A stretch of DNA of 64,000 nt from Pseudomonas parafulva NBRC 16636 = DSM 17004 (GTDB lineage: Bacteria; Pseudomonadota; Gammaproteobacteria; Pseudomonadales; Pseudomonadaceae), in assembly GCF_000730645.1 (NCBI RefSeq), contig NZ_BBIU01000007.1, positions 62,001 to 126,000 on the forward strand, read 5' to 3'. Below, in pieces: positions 15,476-24,780 of the stretch. Below the pieces are notes generated by a model, which saw only the letters and a list, made by a program, of their open reading frames with translations, did no database searches and was not told where the DNA came from. Made by a program: the position numbers and the translations under genes. Each line of letters opens with the position of its first letter. The first letter of the stretch is position 1.

Positions 15476-16297
15476 ATGAAGGTCGAGCTTATCCAATTGG
15501 CGGGCAGTGATGGCGACACTGCGTACAACCTACAGCGCACAGTCGAGGCGATTAACAGCTGCGGAGCTGATACCGACCTTATCGTTTTTCCTGAAACCCA
15601 GCTAATGGGGTTTCCATCTGCTGAGAACATAACACGCATCGCTGAACCCTTAGATGGACCTAGCCTAGTCGCAGTTCAGCAAGCGGCTAAAGCAAGGAAC
15701 GTGGGTGTCGTAGTAGGCACGGCGGAAGCGGGAGACGACGGTAAGTTCTACAACACCACTGTATTGATCACCCCAGAAGGCGTGGCGCTGAGCTACCGGA
15801 AGACTCACCTTTGGTCATCCGACTGCGGCGTATTCACCCCAGGCGATCGCTTTGCCACCGCCGTGTTCAAAGGCGTCCGAGTCGGTTTGCTGATTTGCTT
15901 TGACATCGAGTTCCCAGAAACAGCCCGAGCGCTGGGGCAATTGGGCGCAGAGCTGATCATCGTCACCAACGGCAATATGGATCCCTATGGGGCGACCCAC
16001 AAAGCCGCGATCACTGCACGCGCTATGGAAAACCAGGCTTTCGCAGTTATGGTCAACCGGGTCGGAGAAGGCGACGGCGGCTTGCTATTCGCTGGCGGCA
16101 GTGCAGCAGTCGACCCCTACGGCCAACTGCTGTGCGAAGCGGGTCGCAGCGAATGCCGTATGACAGTCAACCTGGACTTGTCAGAATTGCAGTTGTCCCG
16201 CCGCCATTACACCTACGTCGCGCAACGTCGCATCCAGTTGCCCGGTAAGCACGTCGAGCACGACACCGGACTTCGCGAGCTGATCATCCCCGCCTGA
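15476..16297 (+). CDS. Carbon-nitrogen hydrolase (nitrilase superfamily)
   Basis: A 273-residue nitrilase-superfamily amidase with the complete Glu-Lys-Cys triad: Glu in LIVFPETQLMGFPS (about residue 41), Lys in SYRKTHLWSSD (about 110) and Cys in GLLICFDIEFPE (about 142). The short length and the CFDIEFPE motif fit amidases or omega-amidases rather than true nitrilases. It is followed 94 bases later by an APC permease, so the pair may import and deaminate or deamidate a nitrogen compound. It is divergent from the LuxR regulator. Confidence 0.87.
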   Translation: MKVELIQLAGSDGDTAYNLQRTVEAINSCGADTDLIVFPETQLMGFPSAENITRIAEPLDGPSLVAVQQAAKARNVGVVVGTAEAGDDGKFYNTTVLITPEGVALSYRKTHLWSSDCGVFTPGDRFATAVFKGVRVGLLICFDIEFPETARALGQLGAELIIVTNGNMDPYGATHKAAITARAMENQAFAVMVNRVGEGDGGLLFAGGSAAVDPYGQLLCEAGRSECRMTVNLDLSELQLSRRHYTYVAQRRIQLPGKHVEHDTGLRELIIPA

Positions 16298-16391
16298 GTG
16301 CTCGGCTATCCAAACCATTGAAGAAGCATGGCTGCCACGGACGGCGCAACGTTCGACTCTGAATAACAATCACAAACTGGAGCAAGCAGTA

Positions 16392-17714
16392 ATGGCCAAA
16401 CTCAAGCGGACACTTTCGCTGGGCTCGGTGGTGCTATTCGGCATCGCCTACATGACCCCTATCATCGTCCTTGGCACTTTTGGGATTCTGGCTGATACGA
16501 CCGACGGGATCGTCCCCGCGGCCTACCTTGCCGCTTCCATCGCCATGCTGTTCACCGCGTTCAGCTACGGCAACATGGCGCGTGCATTTCCCGTCGCTGG
16601 CTCGGCATACAGCTACGTGCGTAAATCTATAAGTCCACAGCTAGGCTTCATCACAGGTTGGGCAGTCTTGCTCGATTACCTCTTCCTTCCCATGGCGATA
16701 TGGCTAATCGGTGCAGCCTACCTGCACTCTGCCTTTCCGAACGTCCCCCAGGCTCTCTGGGTATTAGCATTCATCGGCATCACCACAACGATCAATGTGA
16801 TTGGCCTGCGTTTGGCGAAAACGGTCAATGGTTTGCTGATGCTAATTCAGCTACTGGTACTCGTGGCGTTCGTTGTCCTGGCCGTGCACTACGTATGGGG
16901 TGACCCGACCAGGCCTCTTTGGACACTTGAGCCCTTCTTCAAAGAAGGCGCTCAACTTCCACTCATCATGAGTGGTGCGGCGATCGCCTGCTACTCCTTC
17001 CTGGGCTTTGATGCCGTCAGCACACTGACCGAAGAAACGAAAGACCCACGCAAGAACATCCCCACAGCGATCATGTTGATCACGTTGATTGGCGGGGGCA
17101 TCTTCATCGCTTGCAGCTACTTCGTTCAACTCGCTCACCCATCGGCCGACTTCGCCAACGCAGATGCGGCGGCTTACGAAATTGCCAAGAACATCGGAGG
17201 CGATGTCTTCGTTAGCATTTTCCTTCTAGGACTGATCGTAGGGCAGTTCACCTCCGGCCTTTCAGCTCAGGCCAGTGCATCCCGATTGCTGTACGCGATG
17301 GGCCGTGATGGCGTGCTTCCGCGCTCGTTTTTTGGCAGGCTCAGTGAACGTTTCAGCACACCTGTTCCCAGCATCATTTTGTGTGGCGTAGTCGCCCTGC
17401 TCGCTCTGCGCATGGACGTGACGACGTCTACCTCGTTCATCAACTTCGGCGCCTTCCTCGCCTTCAGTCTCGTAAACCTAGCCGTGATTTTCCATTACTG
17501 GCTCCCGATGAAAAAGCGCGGTGGCAGGGCGGCGCTGATGTACTTGGCGTTTCCAGTGGTAGGGCTCGCGTCTAACCTCTGGCTGATGGCGAGCCTGGAT
17601 CATTTGGCAATCTACCTCGGCATAGGTTGGCTTTGTCTCGGCATGATCTATCTCACCGTGCTGACTCGCGGTTTCAAACACCTCCCTCCAGAGATGAGTT
17701 TCGAGGAAGCCTAG
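16392..17714 (+). CDS. APC-family amino acid/polyamine permease (PuuP-like)
   Basis: A 440-residue permease with about twelve membrane helices. The first helix region SLGSVVLFGIAYMTPIIVLG, the segment FPVAGSAYSYVRKSISPQLG, and GFDAVSTLTEETKDPRKNIP (about residues 210-229) are standard APC superfamily motifs. The sequence is closest in style to putrescine importer and related amine permeases. It lies in one operon with the carbon-nitrogen hydrolase upstream. A hairpin follows its stop codon. The substrate is inferred to be an amine, amide or amino acid. Confidence 0.85.
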   Translation: MAKLKRTLSLGSVVLFGIAYMTPIIVLGTFGILADTTDGIVPAAYLAASIAMLFTAFSYGNMARAFPVAGSAYSYVRKSISPQLGFITGWAVLLDYLFLPMAIWLIGAAYLHSAFPNVPQALWVLAFIGITTTINVIGLRLAKTVNGLLMLIQLLVLVAFVVLAVHYVWGDPTRPLWTLEPFFKEGAQLPLIMSGAAIACYSFLGFDAVSTLTEETKDPRKNIPTAIMLITLIGGGIFIACSYFVQLAHPSADFANADAAAYEIAKNIGGDVFVSIFLLGLIVGQFTSGLSAQASASRLLYAMGRDGVLPRSFFGRLSERFSTPVPSIILCGVVALLALRMDVTTSTSFINFGAFLAFSLVNLAVIFHYWLPMKKRGGRAALMYLAFPVVGLASNLWLMASLDHLAIYLGIGWLCLGMIYLTVLTRGFKHLPPEMSFEEA

Positions 17715-17724
17715 GTCTGATCGG

Positions 17725-17757
17725 ACGCCCTGCCTTTGCCAGGAAACGACAGGGCGT
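17725..17757 (+). terminator. Probable terminator after the APC permease
   Basis: Perfect 8-bp arms ACGCCCTG (17725-17732) and CAGGGCGT (17750-17757) lie 11 bases after the permease stop. The following bases are GTTCCGG, so the U-tract is weak. Confidence 0.5.
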
Positions 17758-17887
17758 GTTCCGGCGCATCTGCCATCATTTCCTCATTGCAGTCACTGAT
17801 CGCTGAGTAAAAACCTACCACCTCGTGGACTAGCCCCCCCTGCAGATGACATCGCCCATAAGTTGAATGAGAGAGTCTGAGAGGGCG

Positions 17888-18331
17888 CTAGCACTGGTCA
17901 TAACGTCTTCGCGCATCGGTGAACCTTTCTGACTGCCCTAGCACCCATGTCCACAGAGGAATCATCTGGACCAACAATCCCATCCCAAGGTCGGTCAACG
18001 CATATTCAACACGCAACGGCTTCTCCCCGAAGTCATGGCGGGATATCAGCCCATCGCGCTCCAGCTGGCGCAGGGTATGTGTGAGCATGCGTTGAGTCAC
18101 GCCGTTCAACTGACGGCGTAACTCTGCATGGCGCAGGGGGCTTTTTACACCCAGCGCGTGCACCACGCCCAGTGACCACCGATTACCGGCATGACCGAGA
18201 ATATCTCGCTTGAGGCCATCTTCATCGTCCCTAAGTGCGCGGCAGGCCTGTTGCGAAAGCCGGACGATTTCCTGAGCATCCAGACCGCTCGGTATCACCG
18301 GTGTACCTACTTTCTGCTCATCGATACCCAT
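17888..18331 (-). CDS. HxlR-family winged-helix regulator
   Basis: A 147-residue HxlR-type (DUF24) regulator. The core GNRWSLGVVHALGVKSPLRH (about residues 49-68), then LRRQLNGVTQRMLTHTLRQL, followed by ERDGLISRHDFGEKPLRVEY and LTDLG, is the HxlR winged helix. Such regulators often control a divergent oxidoreductase gene. Here the NmrA-like gene starts 48 bases away on the opposite strand and is the probable target. No conserved redox cysteine pair is obvious: Cys33 lies before the domain. Confidence 0.88.
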   Translation of the reverse strand: MGIDEQKVGTPVIPSGLDAQEIVRLSQQACRALRDDEDGLKRDILGHAGNRWSLGVVHALGVKSPLRHAELRRQLNGVTQRMLTHTLRQLERDGLISRHDFGEKPLRVEYALTDLGMGLLVQMIPLWTWVLGQSERFTDARRRYDQC

Positions 18332-18378
18332 GACAAGATCCCTGACTTCGGATGGAGTACGTCAAAAAGAGGTTAACC

Positions 18379-19326
18379 ATGATGACTACTATTTCAAACG
18401 TCAAACAAGGCATTCTGGTATTAGGTGCCGGCGAGCTGGGGCTTGCCGTCCTACGAGGGTTGGCAGCGAGATTGACCGAGTCGTCAGGCATTACCGTGCT
18501 GCTGCGCCAGGCCACCGAGGAGTGTTCGTCAGCTGATAAACATCACGATATCCAAACCATCAGGGGGCTGGGGATTGCCGTCGAGACACTGGACATCGCC
18601 ACTGCTACCGTCGAGGAGATTGCTGGCGTGCTGGGACGTTTTGACACAGTCATCAGCTGCGTGGGGTTTGCCGCAGGCCGTGGCACGCAACTGAAGCTCA
18701 CTGAAGCCGCGCTTTCATCTGGGGTGAAGCGCTATATTCCATGGCAATTTGGCGTTGATTACGATTTGATTGGGCGTGGCAGCCCTCAAGATCTGTTCGA
18801 CGAGCAACTGGATGTTCGCGACTTGTTACGTGCCCAGGCCCGAACGGAATGGGTCATCATTTCTACAGGTATGTTCACCAGCTTTCTGTTCGACCCTGCT
18901 TTCGGGGTGGTTGACCTGACCGCAGGACAGGTGAATGCACTAGGCAGCTTCGACACACAAGTCACGGTCACAACCCCTGAAGACATAGGTACGCTCACCG
19001 CAGCCATTGTTCTGCATACACCACGGCTTGTTAACCAGATTGTATATACCGCTGGTGACACCCTCACCTATGGTGCTCTGGCAAACTTGGTGGAGCGCGT
19101 CCTCGAACGGAAAATACAACGTAGAGAGCTTGGTATTCCTCAGGTGTTGGCGGAACTTGAGCAACGACCAGACGACCGTTTACGAAAATACCGGGCAGTT
19201 TTCGCACTCGGCCAAGGTGTGGCGTGGGACGTGGCAGCAACCTTTAACGCAGTCCATGGAATACCCATGACCAGCGCTGAACAATGGGCTCGAGCCAATC
19301 TTCGCAGTCGCGAGGGGATGTTGTAG
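18379..19326 (+). CDS. NmrA/isoflavone-reductase-like NAD(P)-binding protein
   Basis: A 315-residue atypical short-chain dehydrogenase. GILVLGAGELGLAVLRGL (about residues 10-27) is the dinucleotide-binding motif and DTVISCVGFAAGRG follows the second half of the Rossmann fold. Members act as redox sensors or as small-molecule reductases. The start at 18379 is chosen because AGAGG lies about six bases upstream; an ATG at 18352 is in frame without one. It is divergent from the HxlR gene and probably regulated by it. Confidence 0.8.
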   Translation: MMTTISNVKQGILVLGAGELGLAVLRGLAARLTESSGITVLLRQATEECSSADKHHDIQTIRGLGIAVETLDIATATVEEIAGVLGRFDTVISCVGFAAGRGTQLKLTEAALSSGVKRYIPWQFGVDYDLIGRGSPQDLFDEQLDVRDLLRAQARTEWVIISTGMFTSFLFDPAFGVVDLTAGQVNALGSFDTQVTVTTPEDIGTLTAAIVLHTPRLVNQIVYTAGDTLTYGALANLVERVLERKIQRRELGIPQVLAELEQRPDDRLRKYRAVFALGQGVAWDVAATFNAVHGIPMTSAEQWARANLRSREGML

Positions 19327-19400
19327 AGGTGCAGCGCACTCGTCCATCAAAACTTGGTCAGCTTTACACCCTGATCAATAGCGCGGCACTGGGCCGGGGT

Positions 19401-19640
19401 TCATCGCCAGATTATTCGAACTGCCGCTTGCCAATGGCTGAATACCGCTTGCGGCTCACCCATAAAAAACAACGTCGCTATCAGCGACAGCAGTAAAGCG
19501 ATGATCACCAGCGGCACCCGCACCAGCCCCGCCAGCCAGCGAGGCACTCCCCATCGACTCGATACAGTCAGGCCGCCCAGCAGCAGTGATATGACCGACA
19601 ACAGCAGTGGAATGATAAAAGGGGCATTAACGTCCGAATT
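19401..19640 (-). pseudogene. Possible relic of a small membrane protein gene
   Basis: On the minus strand a frame reading NAPFIIPLLLSVISLLLGGL, then VPRWLAGLVRVPLVIIALLL, ending QAAVRIIWR and a stop, looks like a genuine small membrane protein with two or three helices. No start codon or ribosome site is available: the frame runs back into the SDR gene on the other strand. It may be the 3' part of a gene whose start was lost when the SDR gene came to lie here. Chance hydrophobicity on an antisense strand is the alternative. The rest of 19327-19656 holds only the SDR ribosome site. Confidence 0.3.
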
Positions 19641-19656
19641 CCCAAGGAGACCTGCA

Positions 19657-20424
19657 ATGCAAACCACAGGCAATACCATCCTGATCACCGGTGGCGGCAG
19701 CGGTATCGGCCGTGCGCTCGCTGAAGCCTTTCTGGCGCTGGGCAATGAAATCATCATCGCCGGGCGCCGCGAGGCCGTTCTCAAGCAAGTGGCCGAGGCT
19801 AACCCCGGCCTGCACTACGTGGTACTGGACACCAGCGACCCAGAATCTACACAAAAAGTCGCCAGGCAATTGATCATCGATTACCCGCAACTCAACGCAG
19901 TGATCCATTGTGCCGGCATCATGCGTGGCGAATCCCTACGCGACGGCGCCACAGAACTCGAGACTACCGTCGCCACCAACCTGGTGGGCCCGATCCGCCT
20001 CGATGGCTTGCTGTTGCCGCACTTTTTGACCCGACCCCACGCCGCCATCGTAACGGTTTCCTCAGGTCTTGCCTTCGTGCCACTGGCACTCACGCCCAGC
20101 TACTGCGCGACAAAGGCAGCAGTGCATTCCTACAGCCAGTCGCTGCGCTATCAGCTCAAGGACACGGCGGTGAAAGTTCACGAGTTGGTGCCGCCCTACG
20201 TACAGACCGAGCTGATGGGCGAGCGCCAGGCCAATGACCCCCATGCCATGCCTCTGAAGGACTACATCGACGAAGTCATGGGCATTTTCCAGAACTCGCC
20301 TGATGCGGAGGAGATTCTGGTCGAGCGCGTGAAACCGTTACGGTTTGCAGAGGTGAATGGCGGATATGCCGAGTTCTTCAAGCAGTTCAACGACCAGATG
20401 GTCGCTGCGCGGGTCGGCGAGTAG
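19657..20424 (+). CDS. Short-chain dehydrogenase/reductase (DltE-like)
   Basis: A 255-residue SDR. TGGGSGIGRALAEAF (about residues 11-25) binds the cofactor, and the catalytic motif YCATKAAVHSYSQSLRYQL provides Tyr and Lys (about 149-153), with Ser in VTVSSGLAF. This is the classical SDR catalytic set. It resembles DltE-type oxidoreductases of unknown substrate. The start at 19657 has AAGGAGA seven bases upstream; the frame upstream to 19501 is not protein-like. It ends convergently with the nitrilase gene. Confidence 0.88.
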   Translation: MQTTGNTILITGGGSGIGRALAEAFLALGNEIIIAGRREAVLKQVAEANPGLHYVVLDTSDPESTQKVARQLIIDYPQLNAVIHCAGIMRGESLRDGATELETTVATNLVGPIRLDGLLLPHFLTRPHAAIVTVSSGLAFVPLALTPSYCATKAAVHSYSQSLRYQLKDTAVKVHELVPPYVQTELMGERQANDPHAMPLKDYIDEVMGIFQNSPDAEEILVERVKPLRFAEVNGGYAEFFKQFNDQMVAARVGE

Positions 20425-20442
20425 TTGAGCGCAACACTGGCA

Positions 20443-20481
20443 CAGCGGCGACTGGAGTATTGTTAACTCAAGTCGCCACTG
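20443..20481. terminator. Hairpin between convergent SDR and nitrilase genes
   Basis: Arms CAGCGGCGACT (20443-20453) and AGTCGCCACTG (20471-20481) pair at 10 of 11 positions around a 17-base loop, midway between two convergent genes. It could stop transcription in both directions. No clear U-tract is present, so confidence is modest. Confidence 0.4.
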
Positions 20482-20536
20482 GTCTTACTGATCGTGGCGG
20501 TACCAAACAATCCGGAACACCAGTGCTGAGGTACAG

Positions 20537-21460
20537 TTACCGGCTAAACACCACGGTACTTTTCACGCGTTCATCGACCGAAAGCGAAAACACATCTGGC
20601 CGCGCATAGTGCCCAACCACATCGAAGTCATACCGAGCCCGGGTCAATTCCTCGATATCAATCTGCGCTGTCAACAACCCCTCCTCCCCACGCAACGGCC
20701 CGGCAAGCACATCGCCCAGTGGCCCCACAATCACACTGTTGCCCTGGATCAGTGGCCGGTCCTCGTCCCAATGCGGCACCTGCACACCCAGTTGCTTCGG
20801 CGAAGGCTGCACCTGGCAGGCACTGACCACGAACATCCGGCCCTCGTGAGCAATGTGGCGCATCGACGCCTGCCATACATCCCGCTCGTCCACCGTAGGG
20901 GCGCACCAGACCTGCACGCCCTTGGCGTACATCGCAGTGCGCAGCAGCGGCATGTGGTTCTCCCAACAGATCGCCGCGCCCACCTTGCCGAATGGCGCCT
21001 CAAGCACAGGCAAGGTCGAGCCATCCCCCTGGCCCCAGATCAGGCGCTCGGTTCCGGTTGGCATCAGTTTGCGGTGCTTGGCGACCAACCCGTGTTCCGG
21101 TGAGAAAAACAACGCCGTGCAGTACAGGGTATTACCGCCCCGCTCGATCACACCCACAACCAAGTGAGCACCGGTGCGTTCGGCAAGCCCGGCCAGCTCG
21201 TCGGTTTCCACGCCCGGCACATCGATGGCGTTCTCGTAATAACGCTGGAAGCTTTCCCGCCCCTCTGGCAGCCGATAGCCCAGGTAGGTGCCAAAGGTTT
21301 CACCTTTCGGGTAACCGCCAAGCACGGCCTCTGGCATGACCACCAGGTTGGCGCCCGCCTGTTTGATCTTTGGCTCGTAGGCCAGGATGGCCTCGAGTGT
21401 GCTGGTTTTGCCTTCAGGCCTGGAGCCAATTTGCAGTGCAGCAACGGTAGTGGTGGCCAT
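20537..21460 (-). CDS. Nitrilase (carbon-nitrogen hydrolase family)
   Basis: A 307-residue nitrilase branch protein. The triad is visible: Glu in [14 protein letters not shown] (about residue 43), Lys in [20 protein letters not shown] (about 125) and Cys in [14 protein letters not shown] (about 159). [10 protein letters not shown] is characteristic of true nitrilases, which hydrolyse organic nitriles to acid and ammonia. Two ATGs are possible (21469 and 21460); the second is better placed after GAGATGA. It is divergent from a LysR gene 87 bases away, which probably regulates it. Confidence 0.88.
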   Translation of the reverse strand: MATTTVAALQIGSRPEGKTSTLEAILAYEPKIKQAGANLVVMPEAVLGGYPKGETFGTYLGYRLPEGRESFQRYYENAIDVPGVETDELAGLAERTGAHLVVGVIERGGNTLYCTALFFSPEHGLVAKHRKLMPTGTERLIWGQGDGSTLPVLEAPFGKVGAAICWENHMPLLRTAMYAKGVQVWCAPTVDERDVWQASMRHIAHEGRMFVVSACQVQPSPKQLGVQVPHWDEDRPLIQGNSVIVGPLGDVLAGPLRGEEGLLTAQIDIEELTRARYDFDVVGHYARPDVFSLSVDERVKSTVVFSR

Positions 21461-21547
21461 AGTCGTCATCTCGGGTGTTAGGGCTGGAATATGGGTATAG
21501 TCCGCCCAGGCCACCTATCAATCAATCCGCAGGGCTGACTAACTGAT

Positions 21548-22519
21548 ATGAGCAGTATTGATATCTTGGGCATGGATCTCAACTTGCTGAAAGTGTTCGA
21601 AGCCCTGTACGAAGAAGGCGGTGCAAGCCGCGCCGCGATCCGCCTGGGTATCACGCAACCCGCCGTCAGTGCTGCGTTGACGCGCTTGCGTGTGGTGTAC
21701 GCAGACCACCTGTTCGAACGGACCGGCCGGGGCCTGCGCCCCACGGCCAAGAGCGAAGAACTGCGGCCGGTGATCGCCAGCGCCCTGGAAAAGTGCCGTC
21801 AGAGCCTGTTGCTCGCCAGCCCCGATGGCGACGGGTTCACGGGGCGCACCCTGACGCTCGGGCTCTCCGATGACCACGAACTGGCCATCGGCAGGCAACT
21901 GGTCGACCTGGCCAAGCGCAGCGCGCCGGGGCTCAGGATCATCTTCAAGCAGACCCACAGCATGGTGGCAGGCGATGCCTTGATGGGCAGGCATATCGAC
22001 CTGGCCTTGACCGCAGGTACCCTCGGTTCGCAGGCGCTGGGCCGCAAGGTGCTGGGCACCGGCGGTTACGCTTGCCTGATCGCCCGGCAAGCCGATCAGC
22101 AACCGGTTGAGCTGACCCTGGACGGGTTTCTCGAGCGCAATCACCTGCTGGTGTCGTCGGGTGGGTACGTAGGCGTGGTCGATGAAGCCCTGGCAGCGCT
22201 GGGCAGGTCACGCACGGTCGAGGCCTCCACCACCCACTTCGCCGTACTGCCCAGCCTGCTGGCGGGCACCCATTGCGTTGCCACGCTTCCAAGCCATGCA
22301 GCCCATGCCTTGGCGAAGACCAGTGCGGTGGTCTGCTGCCCCTGCCCCATCGACTTGCCCAGGTACTCGGTCGAACTGGCTTGGCGGGTGGACAGCGCGC
22401 GGGATCCGGTGGTGCGGAAGGTTAGCGGTTTGATTGGCGAGGTGCTGCAGGCCATGGGGGCGCACGACCTGGTGCTCGGTCATGACGGAGTGCAGCGTGA
22501 TTTGACCGGCTCGGTTTGA
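21548..22519 (+). CDS. LysR-family regulator divergent from nitrilase
   Basis: A 323-residue LysR regulator. Residues 9-60 form the winged helix-turn-helix (LNLLKVFEALYEEGGASRAA, then ITQPAVSAALTRLR). The C-terminal part is the effector-binding domain, which contains an unusual number of cysteines near residues 259-261 (VCCPCPI). Intergenic distance and orientation suggest control of the nitrilase gene. The inducer cannot be deduced. Confidence 0.88.
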   Translation: MSSIDILGMDLNLLKVFEALYEEGGASRAAIRLGITQPAVSAALTRLRVVYADHLFERTGRGLRPTAKSEELRPVIASALEKCRQSLLLASPDGDGFTGRTLTLGLSDDHELAIGRQLVDLAKRSAPGLRIIFKQTHSMVAGDALMGRHIDLALTAGTLGSQALGRKVLGTGGYACLIARQADQQPVELTLDGFLERNHLLVSSGGYVGVVDEALAALGRSRTVEASTTHFAVLPSLLAGTHCVATLPSHAAHALAKTSAVVCCPCPIDLPRYSVELAWRVDSARDPVVRKVSGLIGEVLQAMGAHDLVLGHDGVQRDLTGSV

Positions 22520-22594
22520 TTGGGCCCAACCGCAATCCAACATACAATGCCGCCCTCTATCCGCTCACCGCTTTGCAACAGGGAAGGTTCTGAC

Positions 22595-23371
22595 ATGAAT
22601 GTCTTCAATCACCGTAACGGCGCTTACCTCGATATCGACGACGCCCGTATCTATTTCGAACAGCTGGGTGCGCAAGACGCCCCTACACTGATTCTGCTGC
22701 ACGGCGGCCTCGGCCACATCGAAACCTTCAATACCATCACCCCATACCTTGCCGAACACTGGCGCTTGATCGGTATCGACAGCCGAGGCCAAGGCAAATC
22801 CACGTTGGGCGCTGCCGGCCTCACCTACCAGCGCTTGCAGCAGGATGTAGAGCGCGTTATTGAACACCTGGGGCTTACATCGGTCAGCATCATTGGGCAC
22901 AGCGATGGCGGCATTGTCGGCCTGCGCCTTGCTGCCTCCAAGCAGGTTCAAGTGGACAAGCTGGTTACCCTGGGTGCCCACTGGGCGTTGAACCAGGATG
23001 ACCCTACGCGTGGGTTGTATGCAGGCATAACCGCTGCGAAGTGGCGAGGGCTGTTTGCAGAAGACGTCGAACAGTACGAATCATTGAATCCGGAACCTGA
23101 CTTTGCCCATTTGATGGATGCAGTCAAAGCACTTTGGCTCGACACCAGCGAGGCGGGGTACCCAGGCGCCAGCGTCAGTACCATCACCGCCCCTTTGTTG
23201 GTGGTGCGCGGTGACGAAGATCTGCTGGTGTCCCGTATCAACGCATTGGAACTGGCAGACCAAGTGCCTGGGGCGCAGCTGCTCAACCTCGCCTTTGCCG
23301 ATCACTCCCCCCATGAAAGCCGGCCTCAATGGCTGATGCCGATGCTGGAAGCGTTTCTCAACCCACGCTGA
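22595..23371 (+). CDS. Alpha/beta-fold hydrolase
   Basis: A 258-residue alpha/beta hydrolase. The oxyanion region is LILLHGGLGHIETF (about residues 31-44), the nucleophile elbow is IIGHSDGGIVGL (Ser near 96), and the acid Asp in VVRGDEDLLVS and His in ADHSPHESRP complete the triad. The start at 22595 has GGAAGG upstream; the frame before it is not coding. It lies 75 bases after the LysR gene and may be co-transcribed, but its substrate is unknown. Confidence 0.86.
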   Translation: MNVFNHRNGAYLDIDDARIYFEQLGAQDAPTLILLHGGLGHIETFNTITPYLAEHWRLIGIDSRGQGKSTLGAAGLTYQRLQQDVERVIEHLGLTSVSIIGHSDGGIVGLRLAASKQVQVDKLVTLGAHWALNQDDPTRGLYAGITAAKWRGLFAEDVEQYESLNPEPDFAHLMDAVKALWLDTSEAGYPGASVSTITAPLLVVRGDEDLLVSRINALELADQVPGAQLLNLAFADHSPHESRPQWLMPMLEAFLNPR

Positions 23372-23463
23372 TGAAACTATTGCGCCTTGATCCCACTCAA
23401 TCGGCCAATACGGCGGCAGCTCTGTCGTCTCTCGATCGTTGATCACGAAACAAGGGCTCCCGC

Positions 23464-24753
23464 ATGATCGCTCGCTGGCGTTGGGCACTGGCACAAACCA
23501 CAAAACGGCTGTGGTTTCGCGCCACCCTGTTCTCCTTCATCGGTGTGCTCACCGCCTTGCTGGCTATCGCCTTCCGCGACTTCGTGCCGCCCTCACTGCC
23601 GGCCAAGGTCGGTGCGGATTCGGTCGACAAGATCCTCGGCATCATCGCCTCCAGCATGCTGGCCGTGACCACGTTCTCCCTCAGCACCATGGTGTCGGCC
23701 TATGGCGCCGCCAGCAGCGGCGTGACCCCGCGGGCCACCAGCCTGGTGATGGAAGACTCCACCACCCAGAACGCACTGGCCACATTCATAGGCTCGTTCC
23801 TGTTCAGCCTGGTGGGCATCATTGCCTTGAGCACCGGTGCCTATGGCGCGCAGGGCCGGGTGGTGCTGTTTGCGGTCACCCTCGTGATGGTCATTCTGAT
23901 CGTGTACACGCTGCTGCGCTGGATCGATCACCTGTCCAAGCTCGGCCGGGTCGGTGAGACCATCGACCGTGTGGAGGTCGCCACTATCACGGCGCTGGAA
24001 AACCGGGCGCGCTGGCCGTTTCTGGGCGGCGAAGCCTACCCCCGCGATTTTGCCCTGCCCGCCCATGCCAGCACCCTCGTGAGTGCTGGCACCGGCTACG
24101 TCCAACACGTGGATGTGAATGCCCTGGCGCTTGCGGCCAAGCAGCATGGTGTGGCCATTTACCTGGAAGTGCTGCCAGGCAGTTTCCTGCATCTGGGTGC
24201 CGTGGTTGCGCACATCGTGGGCAAAGGGAGCCAGCAGGTCAGCGCTGAGTTACAAACTGCGGTATTGGCCGCGCTCACCATCGGCTTGCGCCGCACTTAT
24301 GAGCAAGACCCACGCTTCGGGCTGTCGGTGCTGGCAGAGATCGCATCGCGCGCGTTGTCGCCCGCCACCAACGACTCAGGCACCGTGATAGACGTGATAG
24401 GCCGGGGGGTACGCTGTTTCACCCAGTGGGCTCAACAGGCGCCCGAGCAGGAAGCCAAACACCCATGCAGGGATGTATACGTGCGTGCGCTGAGTGTGGA
24501 TGACATGTTCGATGACTTTTTCACGCTGATCGCGCGCGACGGAGCGGGCCTGCTTGAAATCGATATCCGCTTTATCAAGGCACTCGCCAGCTTGGCGGCT
24601 ATTGACGCAGACAAGTTTGGGCAGGCCTGCGCCATGCATGCCGCCCTGCTGGTCAAGCGCGCTGAACGCGCGCTACCGCTGGAGGAAGACAAAGCGCGGC
24701 TGCAGGCGCTGGTTTTGTCGTCGGCGCCATTGCCCGGCAGTAGACCGAGCTAA
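23464..24753 (+). CDS. DUF2254 membrane protein
   Basis: A 429-residue predicted inner-membrane protein. Four hydrophobic segments lie in the first 155 residues (around 18-38, 60-80, 105-125 and 135-150), followed by a long soluble C-terminal domain. The segment TTFSLSTMVSAYGAASSGVT, then PRATSLVMEDSTTQNALATF, is the signature block of DUF2254. The function of this family is not known. It stands alone, with an ATG 92 bases after the hydrolase gene. Confidence 0.85.
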   Translation: MIARWRWALAQTTKRLWFRATLFSFIGVLTALLAIAFRDFVPPSLPAKVGADSVDKILGIIASSMLAVTTFSLSTMVSAYGAASSGVTPRATSLVMEDSTTQNALATFIGSFLFSLVGIIALSTGAYGAQGRVVLFAVTLVMVILIVYTLLRWIDHLSKLGRVGETIDRVEVATITALENRARWPFLGGEAYPRDFALPAHASTLVSAGTGYVQHVDVNALALAAKQHGVAIYLEVLPGSFLHLGAVVAHIVGKGSQQVSAELQTAVLAALTIGLRRTYEQDPRFGLSVLAEIASRALSPATNDSGTVIDVIGRGVRCFTQWAQQAPEQEAKHPCRDVYVRALSVDDMFDDFFTLIARDGAGLLEIDIRFIKALASLAAIDADKFGQACAMHAALLVKRAERALPLEEDKARLQALVLSSAPLPGSRPS

Positions 24754-24780
24754 TTGGCAAAGGCGTGTCAGCATGCCTGG

